This document shows, one piece after another, positions 55,430-64,000 of a stretch of DNA of 64,000 bases. A model generated the notes under the pieces. That model was not told the origin of the DNA. It did not search any database and worked only from the letters and a program-made list of their open reading frames with translations. The DNA comes from Cherax quadricarinatus. Lineage: Eukaryota; Arthropoda; Malacostraca; Decapoda; Parastacidae. Every line of letters begins with the position of its first letter. Within the stretch, counting starts at the first letter, position 1. The DNA lies in assembly GCF_038502225.1 (NCBI RefSeq), contig NC_091355.1:9088044-9152043 (forward strand), in the 5' to 3' direction. Made by a program: the position numbers and the translations under genes.

Positions 55430-56060
55430 TCAACTAGTTGTTTGCAGCATTGGTCGATACATTGTCTTTAGCTCCGCCTTTTATCGACCGATTTTATTGC
55501 TTTCTGGCCTCCAAGGCCCGAATATATCTACTCTTTAAGTTATGCATAATTTTTGCCTCCACTTTTTTTTATCAAGTGTTACTAATGTCTGCTCACATCT
55601 TCGTCTCTAGCTGCTGTCTGTCTCCTCACCTCCCTATCCTCGTATCTAAAACATCCTGTCTATCCATTCTGTCTAATCCCTCTTATTTTGTTTACTGGAT
55701 TTAAATTGCTGCCAGCCAAATCCCAAGATTTTTCTCATTCATTTTTTTTATGTATTATTTATAAGTGCTCCGGTTATCCAACCCTCTCCCGGTATTACAA
55801 CTTCGCATTTCTCCACATTGAATTGTCTTTAACCATATTAACTCATCCACAGTATTCTGAAGTTTTCTGGAGTCAACCTCTAGAATTTATTTGTCGGCCT
55901 ATTTTTCATTGAATTTGTGTCGCAATTTATTTCCTCATATAAGTAATTTATAGTGTATATCCAACGGAGGTGCCAGCATTGACCCCTGTGGGACGCCCAC
56001 TGTGACATCCTTCCACTGATTTCTCCCCGTTTATGCAAACACTTGAATTAAGAGTACCTA
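55430..56060 (-). pseudogene. Old CR1-like RT relic
   Basis: The minus strand near 55965-56035 reads RNQWKDVTVGVPQGSMLAPP, the RT motif B region. Downstream minus-strand scraps to 55430 match the 3' text shared with 9297 and 28330. Heavily broken. Confidence 0.55.
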
Positions 56061-57400
56061 GAACAAGGGGAACTGGTGAAAACTAAAGACACGGACGATC
56101 AATAGGAATATTAAGATGTACTTGTTTAACCTCTGGTTGAAAAGTGTTTTTTTTTTTTAAGTGGTTAAGGGAAATTCATTATTTAGCTTTAAAGACTATT
56201 CATCTGACATAAGCCATCTGTCACTCTGCAGTTCTGCCTTAGGGCCAATGGCTAGTTCATTATCATCTGAGAATAGACACTACCATCTATAGAAGCGCAA
56301 GCCAATGTTTCTTCTTGCCGCGCCTCGAGCATAAGGTCAACGGCACCACTGAACGGGTCATTATATGACTAAGACTCTTGTCAGGAAACACTTGTCCTGT
56401 TTCCTGATGACTAAAATTCCACCACCAACACTGAGCGGGTCACCATGGCAAAGACCGGTGTCAGGTGATTTATCCACTGACGAATTCAGTAACACAACCC
56501 AGCCTAATTATTTAACTCATTTTCATTTTATAAGAGACGTATCTTTTTGATAATATTTTACTACAACTACAACTGCCACTACAACTCTTATGTGCACTTA
56601 GGTGCACATAAGAGTTGTAGTGGCGGGTCATGTGTACATCCTGGGACAGTTGGACATAAAGGGTTAGTGACTTAAATTAAGTACCGTAAAACTGGCTTGT
56701 TTGTGTTTTTGTGTAAGATTAATGTTGGGGTGGAGGGAGGGGGCTAGATAACTGGGCATTTTTGTATAACAGTATTAACGAGGACAGTCAGTCCAGGTAG
56801 ACGGCTAGTTTCTCAGAGTTACTTAATAGATCTGTCCTTGGTATATATTAGTTCTTATATACAGTACATGCAGTATACGACCACCTGCCCGCTCGCAGGA
56901 GGATCAAGAAAGTGATATAAGATTAACCTTACATCTCATCTCTGAAGAATAAAAGGGCACAATACCGTGTCTGGAACAATACACAATCTCTGAAGGACCA
57001 CCACAACTCGCAGAATCTATGCGGTTTCTCACGTACAATTTGATGCAAATTTCTGGATTTGCGTTATTTAGGCTAGGTTTACCTAGATTACCTTGTCCTC
57101 TCGCTGTATTACCCTAGTGGGTTTAGCGCTTATGGTTGTAATAAATTGTTCTCTGTTAATAACAATCAATTATGACATAGGACGACAGTAAATTAGACAG
57201 TAAAAACTAGACGCACGAACAGAAAACAAGGAAGAGCATATTCCCGCACCCAAGAGATAGTCGTACAGATTTGAACGTTTCCTGGTTATTCTTGGCCACC
57301 TTCTCAGAACTATTTTTTTAAATGACTTGTGGTTAAACATGGGTTTTTATAGGTTTATATAACCTAGCCTTTTTATATTATTATTATTATTAGTAGTAGT
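56061..57400. other. No gene; hairpin and dispersed repeat scraps
   Basis: 56340-56480 is part of the repeat at 52431, duplicated. 56575-56624 is a perfect hairpin. 57376-57407 is an ATT/AGT tract. Nothing else is supported. Confidence 0.45.
56575..56624. repeat. 23-bp-arm perfect hairpin
   Basis: GCCACTACAACTCTTATGTG plus CAC pairs base for base with 56602-56624 around a TTAG loop. Confidence 0.95.
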
Positions 57401-57404
57401 AGTA

Positions 57405-57575
57405 GTAGTGTTATACAAATCTGCACATAGAAAGAAACGTATGACGACGTTTCGCTCCGACTTGGACCATTAACTAGTCGCACAGTATTAGTGTAACTAG
57501 TTAATGGTCCAGTTCGGACCGAAACATCTTCATAATGTGTTTCAGTCACGGCATTATGCCTTTTTATTCTTTACT
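57405..57575. mobile_element. Foldback, ACAAATCTGCACATA family
   Basis: Left arm GACGACGTTTCGCTCCGACT and right arm GGTCCAGTTCGGACCGAAAC are inverted around ACTAGTTAATGG. GGTCC/GGACC pairs as stem II. Confidence 0.55.
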
Positions 57576-58095
57576 GTTGGTTATGGGGAAGCGCTAAACC
57601 CGCAGGGGTAATATAGCATTTGGAGAATGGGAGAAAATCAGGTTGGATCCAAAGAAGAGGTGTACTTAAATTTCCTGGTATCTCCCTGGCTACACATTAA
57701 GCAACAAAGGCGAGGTTGTAAGCAAAAAATTAAGACGGATGCTGAAACCAACATTGAGATTATAACAAGCGTTAAACAGGTTGTTCAATACTCAGTAATA
57801 ACCCCACATGGAGACAGAAACTCGGGAGTTTAATTGATACGTATATTTTGACCTCCCCTTTTGGGATCCTCTTCAACAGATGGGTGGTCAGAATATACAG
57901 ATTAATCAGTCTCCTGTGTTTCTGTCTCCATGCGGGTTATTACTGAGCAGAGAAGAGTGTTCATTACACTTCAGCTGTTCAAGATTAGATTTATATTTTG
58001 CATCCCATATCCATCCTGTGAGGGGGGGGGAGCGCAAGAGCAAATAGATGCACAAAAAGCCTAAGACCTAGGCTCTGAAAGGGTTAACAGGAATA
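57576..58095. other. No gene; loose inverted repeat
   Basis: TAATAACCCCACATGGAGAC (57797) and GTCTCCATGCGGGTTATTAC (57925) are inverted about 130 bp apart, suggesting one more decayed foldback. 57580-57640 resembles the repeat at 1556. Confidence 0.4.
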
Positions 58096-58099
58096 TATC

Positions 58100-58325
58100 T
58101 GGATTTATATCTACAGTTGTATTATCTGTTTCAAGTATATTTAGGATATTCGCTTAATATGTCTGGTATTTTATTTTCATTAATAAGATACCTTGACATA
58201 TTAGATAGGAAGTTATACTGTTTATCTCTATTCCTCAGTGGACAATCAAGGATAATATTCAACAGAGTGACTATAGGGATAACAACAGCTTGGCATTTAC
58301 TTGGATCATCTGTCTGCTCGACTAC
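58100..58325 (-). pseudogene. Possible LINE ORF2 tail
   Basis: The minus strand reads PSKCQAVVIPIVTLLNIILD then CPL, weakly like the HILLDCP block near the end of some non-LTR ORF2 proteins. A single short match only. Confidence 0.25.
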
Positions 58326-59080
58326 CTGAAGTATTAATAACTAAGCCTGCTACCACATCATCAGTCAGTCTGTTCACATTGCAACTTGCTCTGTAAACAT
58401 GTATAAGGACATGATAATAAGGAAATGATATTGAGTGATAAAAACAACTACGGTAAACAATACCAAGAATTGGTCAAAGAAAATTCTTCATTAAAAGTTG
58501 AATTATCGCAGAGGGAAACAGGAGTAAAGATAATCCTGAATATTAAAGAATAAGGGTCTAGAGAAGTAAGGAAAATATAACAGGAAAGTCAAATATATGA
58601 TCAAGCTGGTACTGAAGTTTACAGAAATTTTAACTGAAAAAAATTTCAAGGAATGTTACGCAATTAATATTTATATAACCAACAATAGGTGTGCAGGAAT
58701 GTTGAGTGGACATTAGCAAAACAAATGTTGAAGAAACGACACATTGTGGAACAAGCTTTTATTGAAATCGTTTCGCTGTATGTAGAGCTTTATCAAACTA
58801 AACTCAGCGAAACTTGTGTCGATCAAGGCGTGTTCTGCAGCGTTTCTCCGGCTTTGTCGGCAGTAAAACATCTGGACTCAAAGATAAGGAAAAGCAGAGG
58901 AGGAAAATTATGTAAACTTTCAGAAGTTTAATATTTTATTATAAACAGTAGTGTATACAAATGTATTTTTTCTTTATTATTAGAGAAATTGGATACTACA
59001 GTAATGTGTTGTTATCGTATGCTTTATGATAGTTACATAGCTATATTTTTCTGTCATATTCCATCACACATGACGGTAAG
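58326..59080. other. No gene; decayed hammerhead motif
   Basis: The minus strand at 58765-58800 reads TTGATAAAGC, a GCT/AGC hairpin, then GAAACGATTTC and AATAAA, so a foldback arm lies at about 58725-58830. The rest is AT-rich. Confidence 0.4.
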
Positions 59081-59084
59081 ACAC

Positions 59085-59240
59085 TCCCCACCTGGGGAGT
59101 CACCGGAAGAGAGAAGACGTCACCCTCCAACCGGAGGGCCCCAAGTAAGAAGACAGAAGAAAGAAGACGAACGACACCCCTACCCGAGGGGCCACCGCCG
59201 AGTCGCCATCTGGAGAAGAACCGGGCCGGAAGTACCGGCG
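59085..59240 (+). other. GC-rich triple-hairpin segment
   Basis: Three short hairpins follow one another: CTCCCCACCTGGGGAG, CCCTCCAACCGGAGGG and CCCCTACCCGAGGGG. The frame 58989-59267 is open with Arg/Pro-rich sequence but no domain. Composition differs sharply from the flanks. Confidence 0.45.
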
Positions 59241-59878
59241 AACCAACATCAATCAATCAACACATGATAGTTTATATACAGCACTGAAATATGTCGAGTT
59301 AGGAGAGTTAAGTAGGGCAGTTGGGATATCAAGTGCATATTAAATAGTGTGGTGTGAGGGAAGGTAGAGGTGTGGGGGAAGGGTAGGAGAAGGAATACTC
59401 CACGTTGATTCGGATACTTGTGTGGTAGGTACCTGTTCTACTCCCGATACTCGTGTATACCATTATAACTATTATCATTAGCTATCAATACTTTGGGACC
59501 CAGTCCCTGGATCCATGACTGCATGTACCTCTGTGATCTTTGACTACCGCCTACAGGATGCGTATGAGGTGCATAATGAAGGTATTAAACTAAACAGTAA
59601 TATTAACCCTCAATGTCACTTTATTGGGATATTTTATAAACTTTGCTCTATCTTAGTCAATTTTCTGGACATGTCGTGGTGTCATTAAAAACACAGTTTG
59701 AGATAGTGGAATATAAATTATGTCTTAACCTTTTATTACAAGGACGGTGATGAAAGCTGAATTATAAAGACAAAACTGGAATTTGCGTCCTCCGAGATAT
59801 GTTTTTTTTTTTTGACTAGCTTGGGTAACATCATTAGCTCTTGAACTGTTTATTACCCTACTCTATAATTATGATACT
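59241..59878. other. No gene recognised
   Basis: Mixed AT-rich DNA. 59520-59650 has faint SINE-like text. Nothing firm. Confidence 0.45.
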
Positions 59879-59879
59879 T

Positions 59880-59960
59880 ACACAAATAACCCGCACATAG
59901 AAAAGAAGAGTTTACAACGACGATTCGGTCCGACTTGGACCATTTACAGTCACACTAACG
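59880..59960 (-). mobile_element. Foldback arm, ACAAATAACCCGCACATA family
   Basis: ACAAATAACCCGCACATAGA, then CGACGATTCGGTCCGACTTG and GACCATT; the minus strand has a GGTCC/GGACC hairpin followed by GAATCG. Right arm missing. Confidence 0.45.
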
Positions 59961-60114
59961 AAAAGGAGAGGATGGGTGTATATAGGCAGGAGGTGGTGGT
60001 AGTAGTAGTAGAGGTAGTTGTGGTGGTGGAAATAGTAAGGAGGAGGAGGAGCCAGTCAAATACTAAGAAAGAGGAGGACTGCAAGGGAGCTAGGTGCCTA
60101 CAGAGGGTAACAGT

Positions 60115-60742
60115 ACATAAGAACATAAGAACGAAGGAACACTGCAGAAGGCCTACTGGCCCATGCGAGGCAGGTCCAAGTCTCCTACCGGCTTAAGCTA
60201 ATGCACCCAACCGAGTCAGGTCAGGTCACATTGACTTAAGGGAAGAACACGGCAACCGACCTGGTAGCACAAGCTATCAGGTCCAACTCACACCCACCCA
60301 CATCCACTCATGTATTTATCCAACCTATTTTTAAAGCTACACAACGTTCTGGCCTCTATAACTGTACTCGGGAGTTTGTTCCACTCATCCACAACTCTAT
60401 TACCAAACCAGTACTTTCCTATATCCTTCCTGAATCTGAATTTTTCCAACTTAAAACCATTGCTGCGAGTCCTGTCTAGGCTAGATATTTTCAGCACACT
60501 ATTTACATCCCCTTTATTTATTCCTGTCTTCCATTTATACACCTCAATCATATCCCCCCTAATTCTACGTCTTTCTAGAGAGTGCAGATTCAGGGCCCTT
60601 AGTCTATCCTCATAGGGAAGGTTTCTGATACATGGGATCAACTTTGTCATCCTCCTTTGTACATTTTCCAGAGAATTTATATCCATTCTGTAATACGGTG
60701 ACCAAAACTGTGCAGCATAATCTAAATGAGGCCTAACCAAGG
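60115..60742 (-). pseudogene. CR1-like 3' end, RT C-terminus
   Basis: Near-duplicate of 30430-31066. The frame reads LVRPHLDYAAQFWSPYYRMD and runs to SGCGWV at 60288. The 5' breakpoint is about 60742; residues encoded further upstream are unrelated. The 3' UTR ends near 60115 at CATAAGAACATAAGAAC. Confidence 0.82.
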
Positions 60743-61003
60743 ATGTACACAGAGGGGGGAAAATACATAAATAATGAAGGAACAAATACACGAGGCAGAA
60801 GAAAGACAACCCAAAGGAGAAAAAGGGAAGAGAAAAGGGGAAGAGGGAGAAGAATGAAAAGGAGGAATCAGGTTAAGTCACGAGTGTTCTGAAGTTTGGA
60901 GCATTTTACAATGTAGTGGGATAGAAAGGCATCTACATCAGTGGTGACCTGTACTTAACTCTGTGAAGAAGTGTCTTGTTTGCTCCCCGTGGACAGAACC
61001 AAG

Positions 61004-61843
61004 ATGCCCTCCATCGAGCAACTTTACCAGCAACTTAAGGAAGAATTGAGGGCAGCGAAGATGGAGATACGGCGATTGACTGAGGAAAACAAGAGGATTC
61101 GTAGTAGTCCTCCTGTTTCGAGTCCTCAGGTCAAGAAGGGATCGTGGTCAGTGGCTGGACAGCAGGGGACGACGAAGTTGACGATCAAGAAGACGAATGG
61201 AAAGCCAGAAACGATGAAGAAGAAAGAGACTGCTGTGGAAACTCCTGTGGAAACCTCCAACGCATTCTCGGTGCTACCCGACGAATGTGAGTCGACTACT
61301 GGGATCGTCACGACGAACGACAACAAGGAAGGTAAGAATATTGTTGTTGTTGGGGATAGCCAGGTTAGATACATGGATAGGGCATTCTGCTTGAAGGACA
61401 GGAGTAGGAGACAAAGGGTATGCTTTCCTGGGGCTGGGATGGAGGACATTGTTAGCCGGCTTGATAACATCATGAACGGTAATGGGATCAATCCTATTAT
61501 TTGCCTCAGTGCTGGAGGCAATGATGTAGGCAAGCGTAGAAGTGAGGATTTAGTTAGAAAGTTCAGGACAGCTATAGACATAATTAGGAAGAAGGGGGGG
61601 CGCCCTGTTATATGTGGCATTTTGCCAAGAAGAGGTGTTGGTAATGAATGGTTGTCCAGAGCAATTGGTATTAATTGTTGGCTGGATAAACACTGTAAGG
61701 ACAATGGAGTACCATTCATTGACAACTGGGACAACTTCTACGGCCGAAATGACATGTATGCCAGGGATGGGGTTCACTTATCCAGGGCAGGTGTGGGTTT
61801 TCTTGCTAACTCAGTTGAGGGGGTTGTTAGGACTTTAAACTAG
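61004..61843 (+). CDS. CR1-like ORF1 with SGNH esterase domain
   Basis: 279 residues from the ATG at 61004, chosen because the coiled-coil start MPSIEQLYQQLKEELRAAKM follows it; the frame is open a little further upstream without an ATG. Residues 1-35 are a heptad-rich coiled coil, 45-110 a basic and Thr-rich linker and 112-278 an SGNH hydrolase fold. VVGDSQ places the nucleophile at Ser119. LSAGGNDV holds the block III Asn173. DGVHLS gives Asp255 and His258. All catalytic residues are present. ORF1 proteins of this type bind element RNA; the role of the esterase is unsettled. No stop or frameshift occurs, so this insertion is young or under constraint. Confidence 0.85.
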   Translation: MPSIEQLYQQLKEELRAAKMEIRRLTEENKRIRSSPPVSSPQVKKGSWSVAGQQGTTKLTIKKTNGKPETMKKKETAVETPVETSNAFSVLPDECESTTGIVTTNDNKEGKNIVVVGDSQVRYMDRAFCLKDRSRRQRVCFPGAGMEDIVSRLDNIMNGNGINPIICLSAGGNDVGKRRSEDLVRKFRTAIDIIRKKGGRPVICGILPRRGVGNEWLSRAIGINCWLDKHCKDNGVPFIDNWDNFYGRNDMYARDGVHLSRAGVGFLANSVEGVVRTLN

Positions 61844-61857
61844 GATTAGTTAGAGGT

Positions 61858-62319
61858 ATGGGTTTAGAAATGATTAATAATGAGTATGGATATATTGACT
61901 TATGCTCTGATATTAAGAATCTTAATAGTAACTGTCATGGAGTAACTCTGGGTAATGATAATTCCAGAAATTGTGTAAAAACAAAGATGAATAGGAAAAA
62001 TGTGCAGAAGAAAAAACATATGATGGTATTTTATGCTAACAGTCGAAGTGCAAGAAATAAAATTAATGAACTACGTTTGGTAGCATGTGCTGGGAACTTT
62101 GATATCATTGCATTAACTGAAACGTGGTATGATTTAAAGAGTCGGGATATGACTGCTGAGTGTAATATTCAGGGATTTAAGTTGTTCAATGTGGATAGAT
62201 GTAATGGGAAGGGGGGAGGAGTTGCATTGTATGTTCTAGAAAATATTAATTGTTGCATAAAAACAGGTATAAAAATAGATGGAGCAGTAACAGAGTCTGT
62301 TTGGGTAGAGAGAGTGTAA
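61858..62319 (+). pseudogene. CR1-like ORF2 endonuclease, N-terminal half
   Basis: Reads MMVFYANSRSARNKINELRL, FDIIALTETWYD (catalytic Glu), GGGVALYV and GAVTESVWVE, the first half of an apurinic-type endonuclease. The frame then hits a stop and the remaining endonuclease motifs (GDFN, SDH) are missing in this orientation. The AUG is preceded by ORF1 14 bp upstream, compatible with reinitiation. Confidence 0.78.
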
Positions 62320-62329
62320 GATGGCTAAT

Positions 62330-63190
62330 GTGGGCCCTATATTAAAACGGGGTTCCCCTTCAAATTCCCGTCAATCCTGACATCTATAGTGGGCAAGTTT
62401 TAAAATCAATTATAGCTGACAATGAATCCCAAGAATAAGATAAATGAATTCAGCAGGGTTCAGAGGGGCTTCCTGCCTGACAAATTTCACTTCTTCAATA
62501 GAAATTTAAGTTGACGGAAAAGGAATAGATTTTTTTTTTAATTTTAGTAAAGTTCGACGGGAACCCCCCAAAGAGACTTTAAAAAAAAGTGGCAGTCTTT
62601 ATAGGGGGAAAGTTCTATGGTTTGGGAGGCATGGTTTCCAATAAAAAGGGAAAAGGTTACCATTAATGGGGAAATCTAAGGGGGGATTAGTCACTAGTTT
62701 CCCCAAAAAGGGATCTTTTTTTAGGCCCTCCCTGTTCTTTTATTTGCCCTTTGATAAAGGGGATTACTGGGACAGGTAAGTTTTAGATACAAAGATGGGT
62801 ATAATTCCCGGGGGAGGATATCAATGAACTCCGGGACATTTAAAAAATTAATTTCTTTAAAAAATGGCAGATGAATTTTAATTGGATAAGTGAAAGGGAT
62901 TGCCCTTGGTAATGAAAATAACCCTCAAATATAATTGGGGAATAGGTTTTATACAGAATGTGAAAAGATTGGGAGTAAAGGCGAAATCTAAACCCAAGAC
63001 AGCAGTGCCTTAGGGGGAAAAGGCCCAAAAGATTATTTGGATTTTCTCAAAAAGTATAAGTAAAGAAGTCAAAAGTTTTTAAAATTATACATCATTGGGG
63101 CCTCATTTAGATTATTGTCATTTTTCTTATACAGGAGGGATATAGACTCATTAGACTCAAAAATGAAAAATTTTCTCTGCCCATCGTAAT
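62330..63190 (+). pseudogene. CR1-like RT, frameshift-ridden
   Basis: Readable in shifting frames: NKINEFSRVQRGFLPDK, KVRREPPKETLKK, VTINGEI, RYKDGYNSRGRI, LKKLISLKNG-like text, ALGNENNPQI and DIDSLDS. The order matches the palm-to-thumb of a CR1 RT. Frame breaks fall mostly at inflated homopolymers (GGGG, TTTT, AAAA), which points to base-calling error as well as decay. Confidence 0.6.
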
Positions 63191-64000
63191 CTGTGGAAAA
63201 TCTGGGACTGTTACTGAGTTATCCCTACTTATCTTCATTCAATCAAATGTAATTGTTTTTAAGTGCCCCAGTTCCTCTAAAACTAAATTATTAAAAAGGG
63301 GATTCGTTGTTTTGCCAAAATGTCAACAGGTTTTTCCCCTTGTAGGTTCTGTCAAAACTGCTTAAAAAAACAACTGAACTATTTCCCCAAAGTCGTATGA
63401 TTCAAAATTTCCCCATCAAAAAATTTCCCAATCAATAGACTGTTGTCCCCTAGAATTACTACATTATCTGCCTTGGGGCCCCTAACAATTTCCCCCCCAT
63501 ATATCCCCTGGTCCCTATCAAAATTTTGGGGGGAGGTATATCACACCTTTAATTTTCTCCCCCTCTGAAAATTCTATCCAAACAGACTCTGTGGGTTTTT
63601 TAGACTTAATCCCCGTTTTTATGAAACAGTTCAAGCGATTCCAACAATCCACCCCACCCCCCCCACACTTCTATCTATTGGAACAATTTTAAAAAACCCT
63701 GGATGTGACTTTTGCGGGCATTTTCCACTTGTTGAATTAAACCACTCTCAGTAATGGCAAATACATCTATTTTACCGACTGCAACTAGTCTCAACTCGCC
63801 CATCTTATTCCTAGCACCGACATTTGGTAATTATTTAAAAATTTTCCCCCTCTTTACCTTCCTGTTTCCTGTTTTTTCCCCCACTAAACCTTTACTGTCC
63901 TTTGCAGGGGTCCACGGGTTTCCAATATCCACCTCTTTTTTCCTATTACTAGTTCTCCCTAGTACCCCCTTAATTACCCTCCGACTTCACAGTTTTCCTG
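63190..64000 (-). pseudogene. Second CR1-like ORF2 endonuclease, inverted
   Basis: From the window end downwards, the minus strand reads NKMGELRLVAV-like text, then SHIQGFLKLFQ-like pieces, CFIKTGIKS, ESVWIEFSEGE, a VVILGDN block (equivalent to GDFN), DILAK and NSVTVPDF. It is the same domain as 61858-62319 but on the other strand and includes the half missing there. Homopolymer-linked frameshifts are frequent. It continues beyond the window. Confidence 0.6.

Larger units (their letters stand above)
60950..63190 (+). mobile_element. CR1-like retrotransposon with SGNH ORF1
   Basis: ORF1 (61004-61843), a 14-bp gap, ORF2 endonuclease start (61858-62319), then a degraded RT. About half of the endonuclease and the RT fingers are missing at 62320-62360. 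CR1 elements with an esterase-type ORF1 are an established class. Confidence 0.8.

Noticed and set aside
58989..59267. Arg/Pro-rich ORF as a coding exon
   Set aside because: The composition follows the three GC hairpins; no homologous domain is recognisable. Kept only as an unexplained segment.

Overview
This is repeat-saturated nuclear DNA of an arthropod, most likely a decapod crustacean (crayfish or close relative). The grounds are the very long (AT)n, (GT)n and (CT)n microsatellites, dense RTE-like, CR1-like and Penelope-like retroelement debris, and a short CCTAA run of arthropod telomere type at a repeat tail. The species is not proven by the sequence. No rRNA, CRISPR, operon or intact host gene is visible. 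The only host coding DNA I can support is one 116-bp exon at 49418-49533 (+), with textbook splice sites, encoding part of an HR1 Rho-binding domain that closely resembles rhophilin. Much of the window is therefore probably intron or intergenic DNA of that locus.

Layout. 0-8 kb: a LINE 3' end (785-1555), a hammerhead-bearing foldback element (1718-2372), a 5'-truncated RTE-like copy (3139-5222, minus) and an old RT relic (6640-7400, minus). 8-15 kb: SINE fragments, a 560-bp palindrome with hammerhead-like motifs (9609-10169) followed by a decayed Penelope-like element with RT and GIY-YIG pieces (10300-11600), then CR1-like tails and a 32-bp minisatellite. 15-25 kb: a nearly complete RTE-like copy (18979-22083) and another foldback (23797-24162). 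25-38 kb: a Tigger-like MITE, a CR1 3' end (30430-31066), a second long RTE-like copy (31203-34972) broken by a tandem hammerhead array, a MITE sitting in (AT)n, and a foldback nested in a foldback (36731-37647). 38-54 kb: microsatellites, Penelope relics, many hammerhead foldbacks, the host exon and an old RTE-like copy (49730-51012). 54-64 kb: old LINE relics, a CR1 3' end (60115-60742, minus) and a CR1 with an intact SGNH-esterase ORF1 (61004-61843). The last 1.7 kb (62320-64000) is frameshift-ridden, homopolymer-inflated CR1 ORF2 sequence joined in inverted order.

The main signal is a dispersed set of about thirty short motifs that fit the hammerhead ribozyme plan: CUGAUGA-like core, hairpin, GAAAC, then RNA that pairs back to the 5' flank. 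They lie on both strands, mostly in inverted-repeat elements bounded by 11-13 bp target-site duplications, and an AATAAA usually follows within about 10 nt. Stem sequences differ between families while pairing is kept. Penelope-like elements are known to carry minimal hammerheads, and Penelope coding remains lie directly beside one of these palindromes, so the foldbacks are best read as Penelope-derived non-autonomous elements. One site holds two hammerheads in direct tandem 371 nt apart, a retrozyme-like layout.
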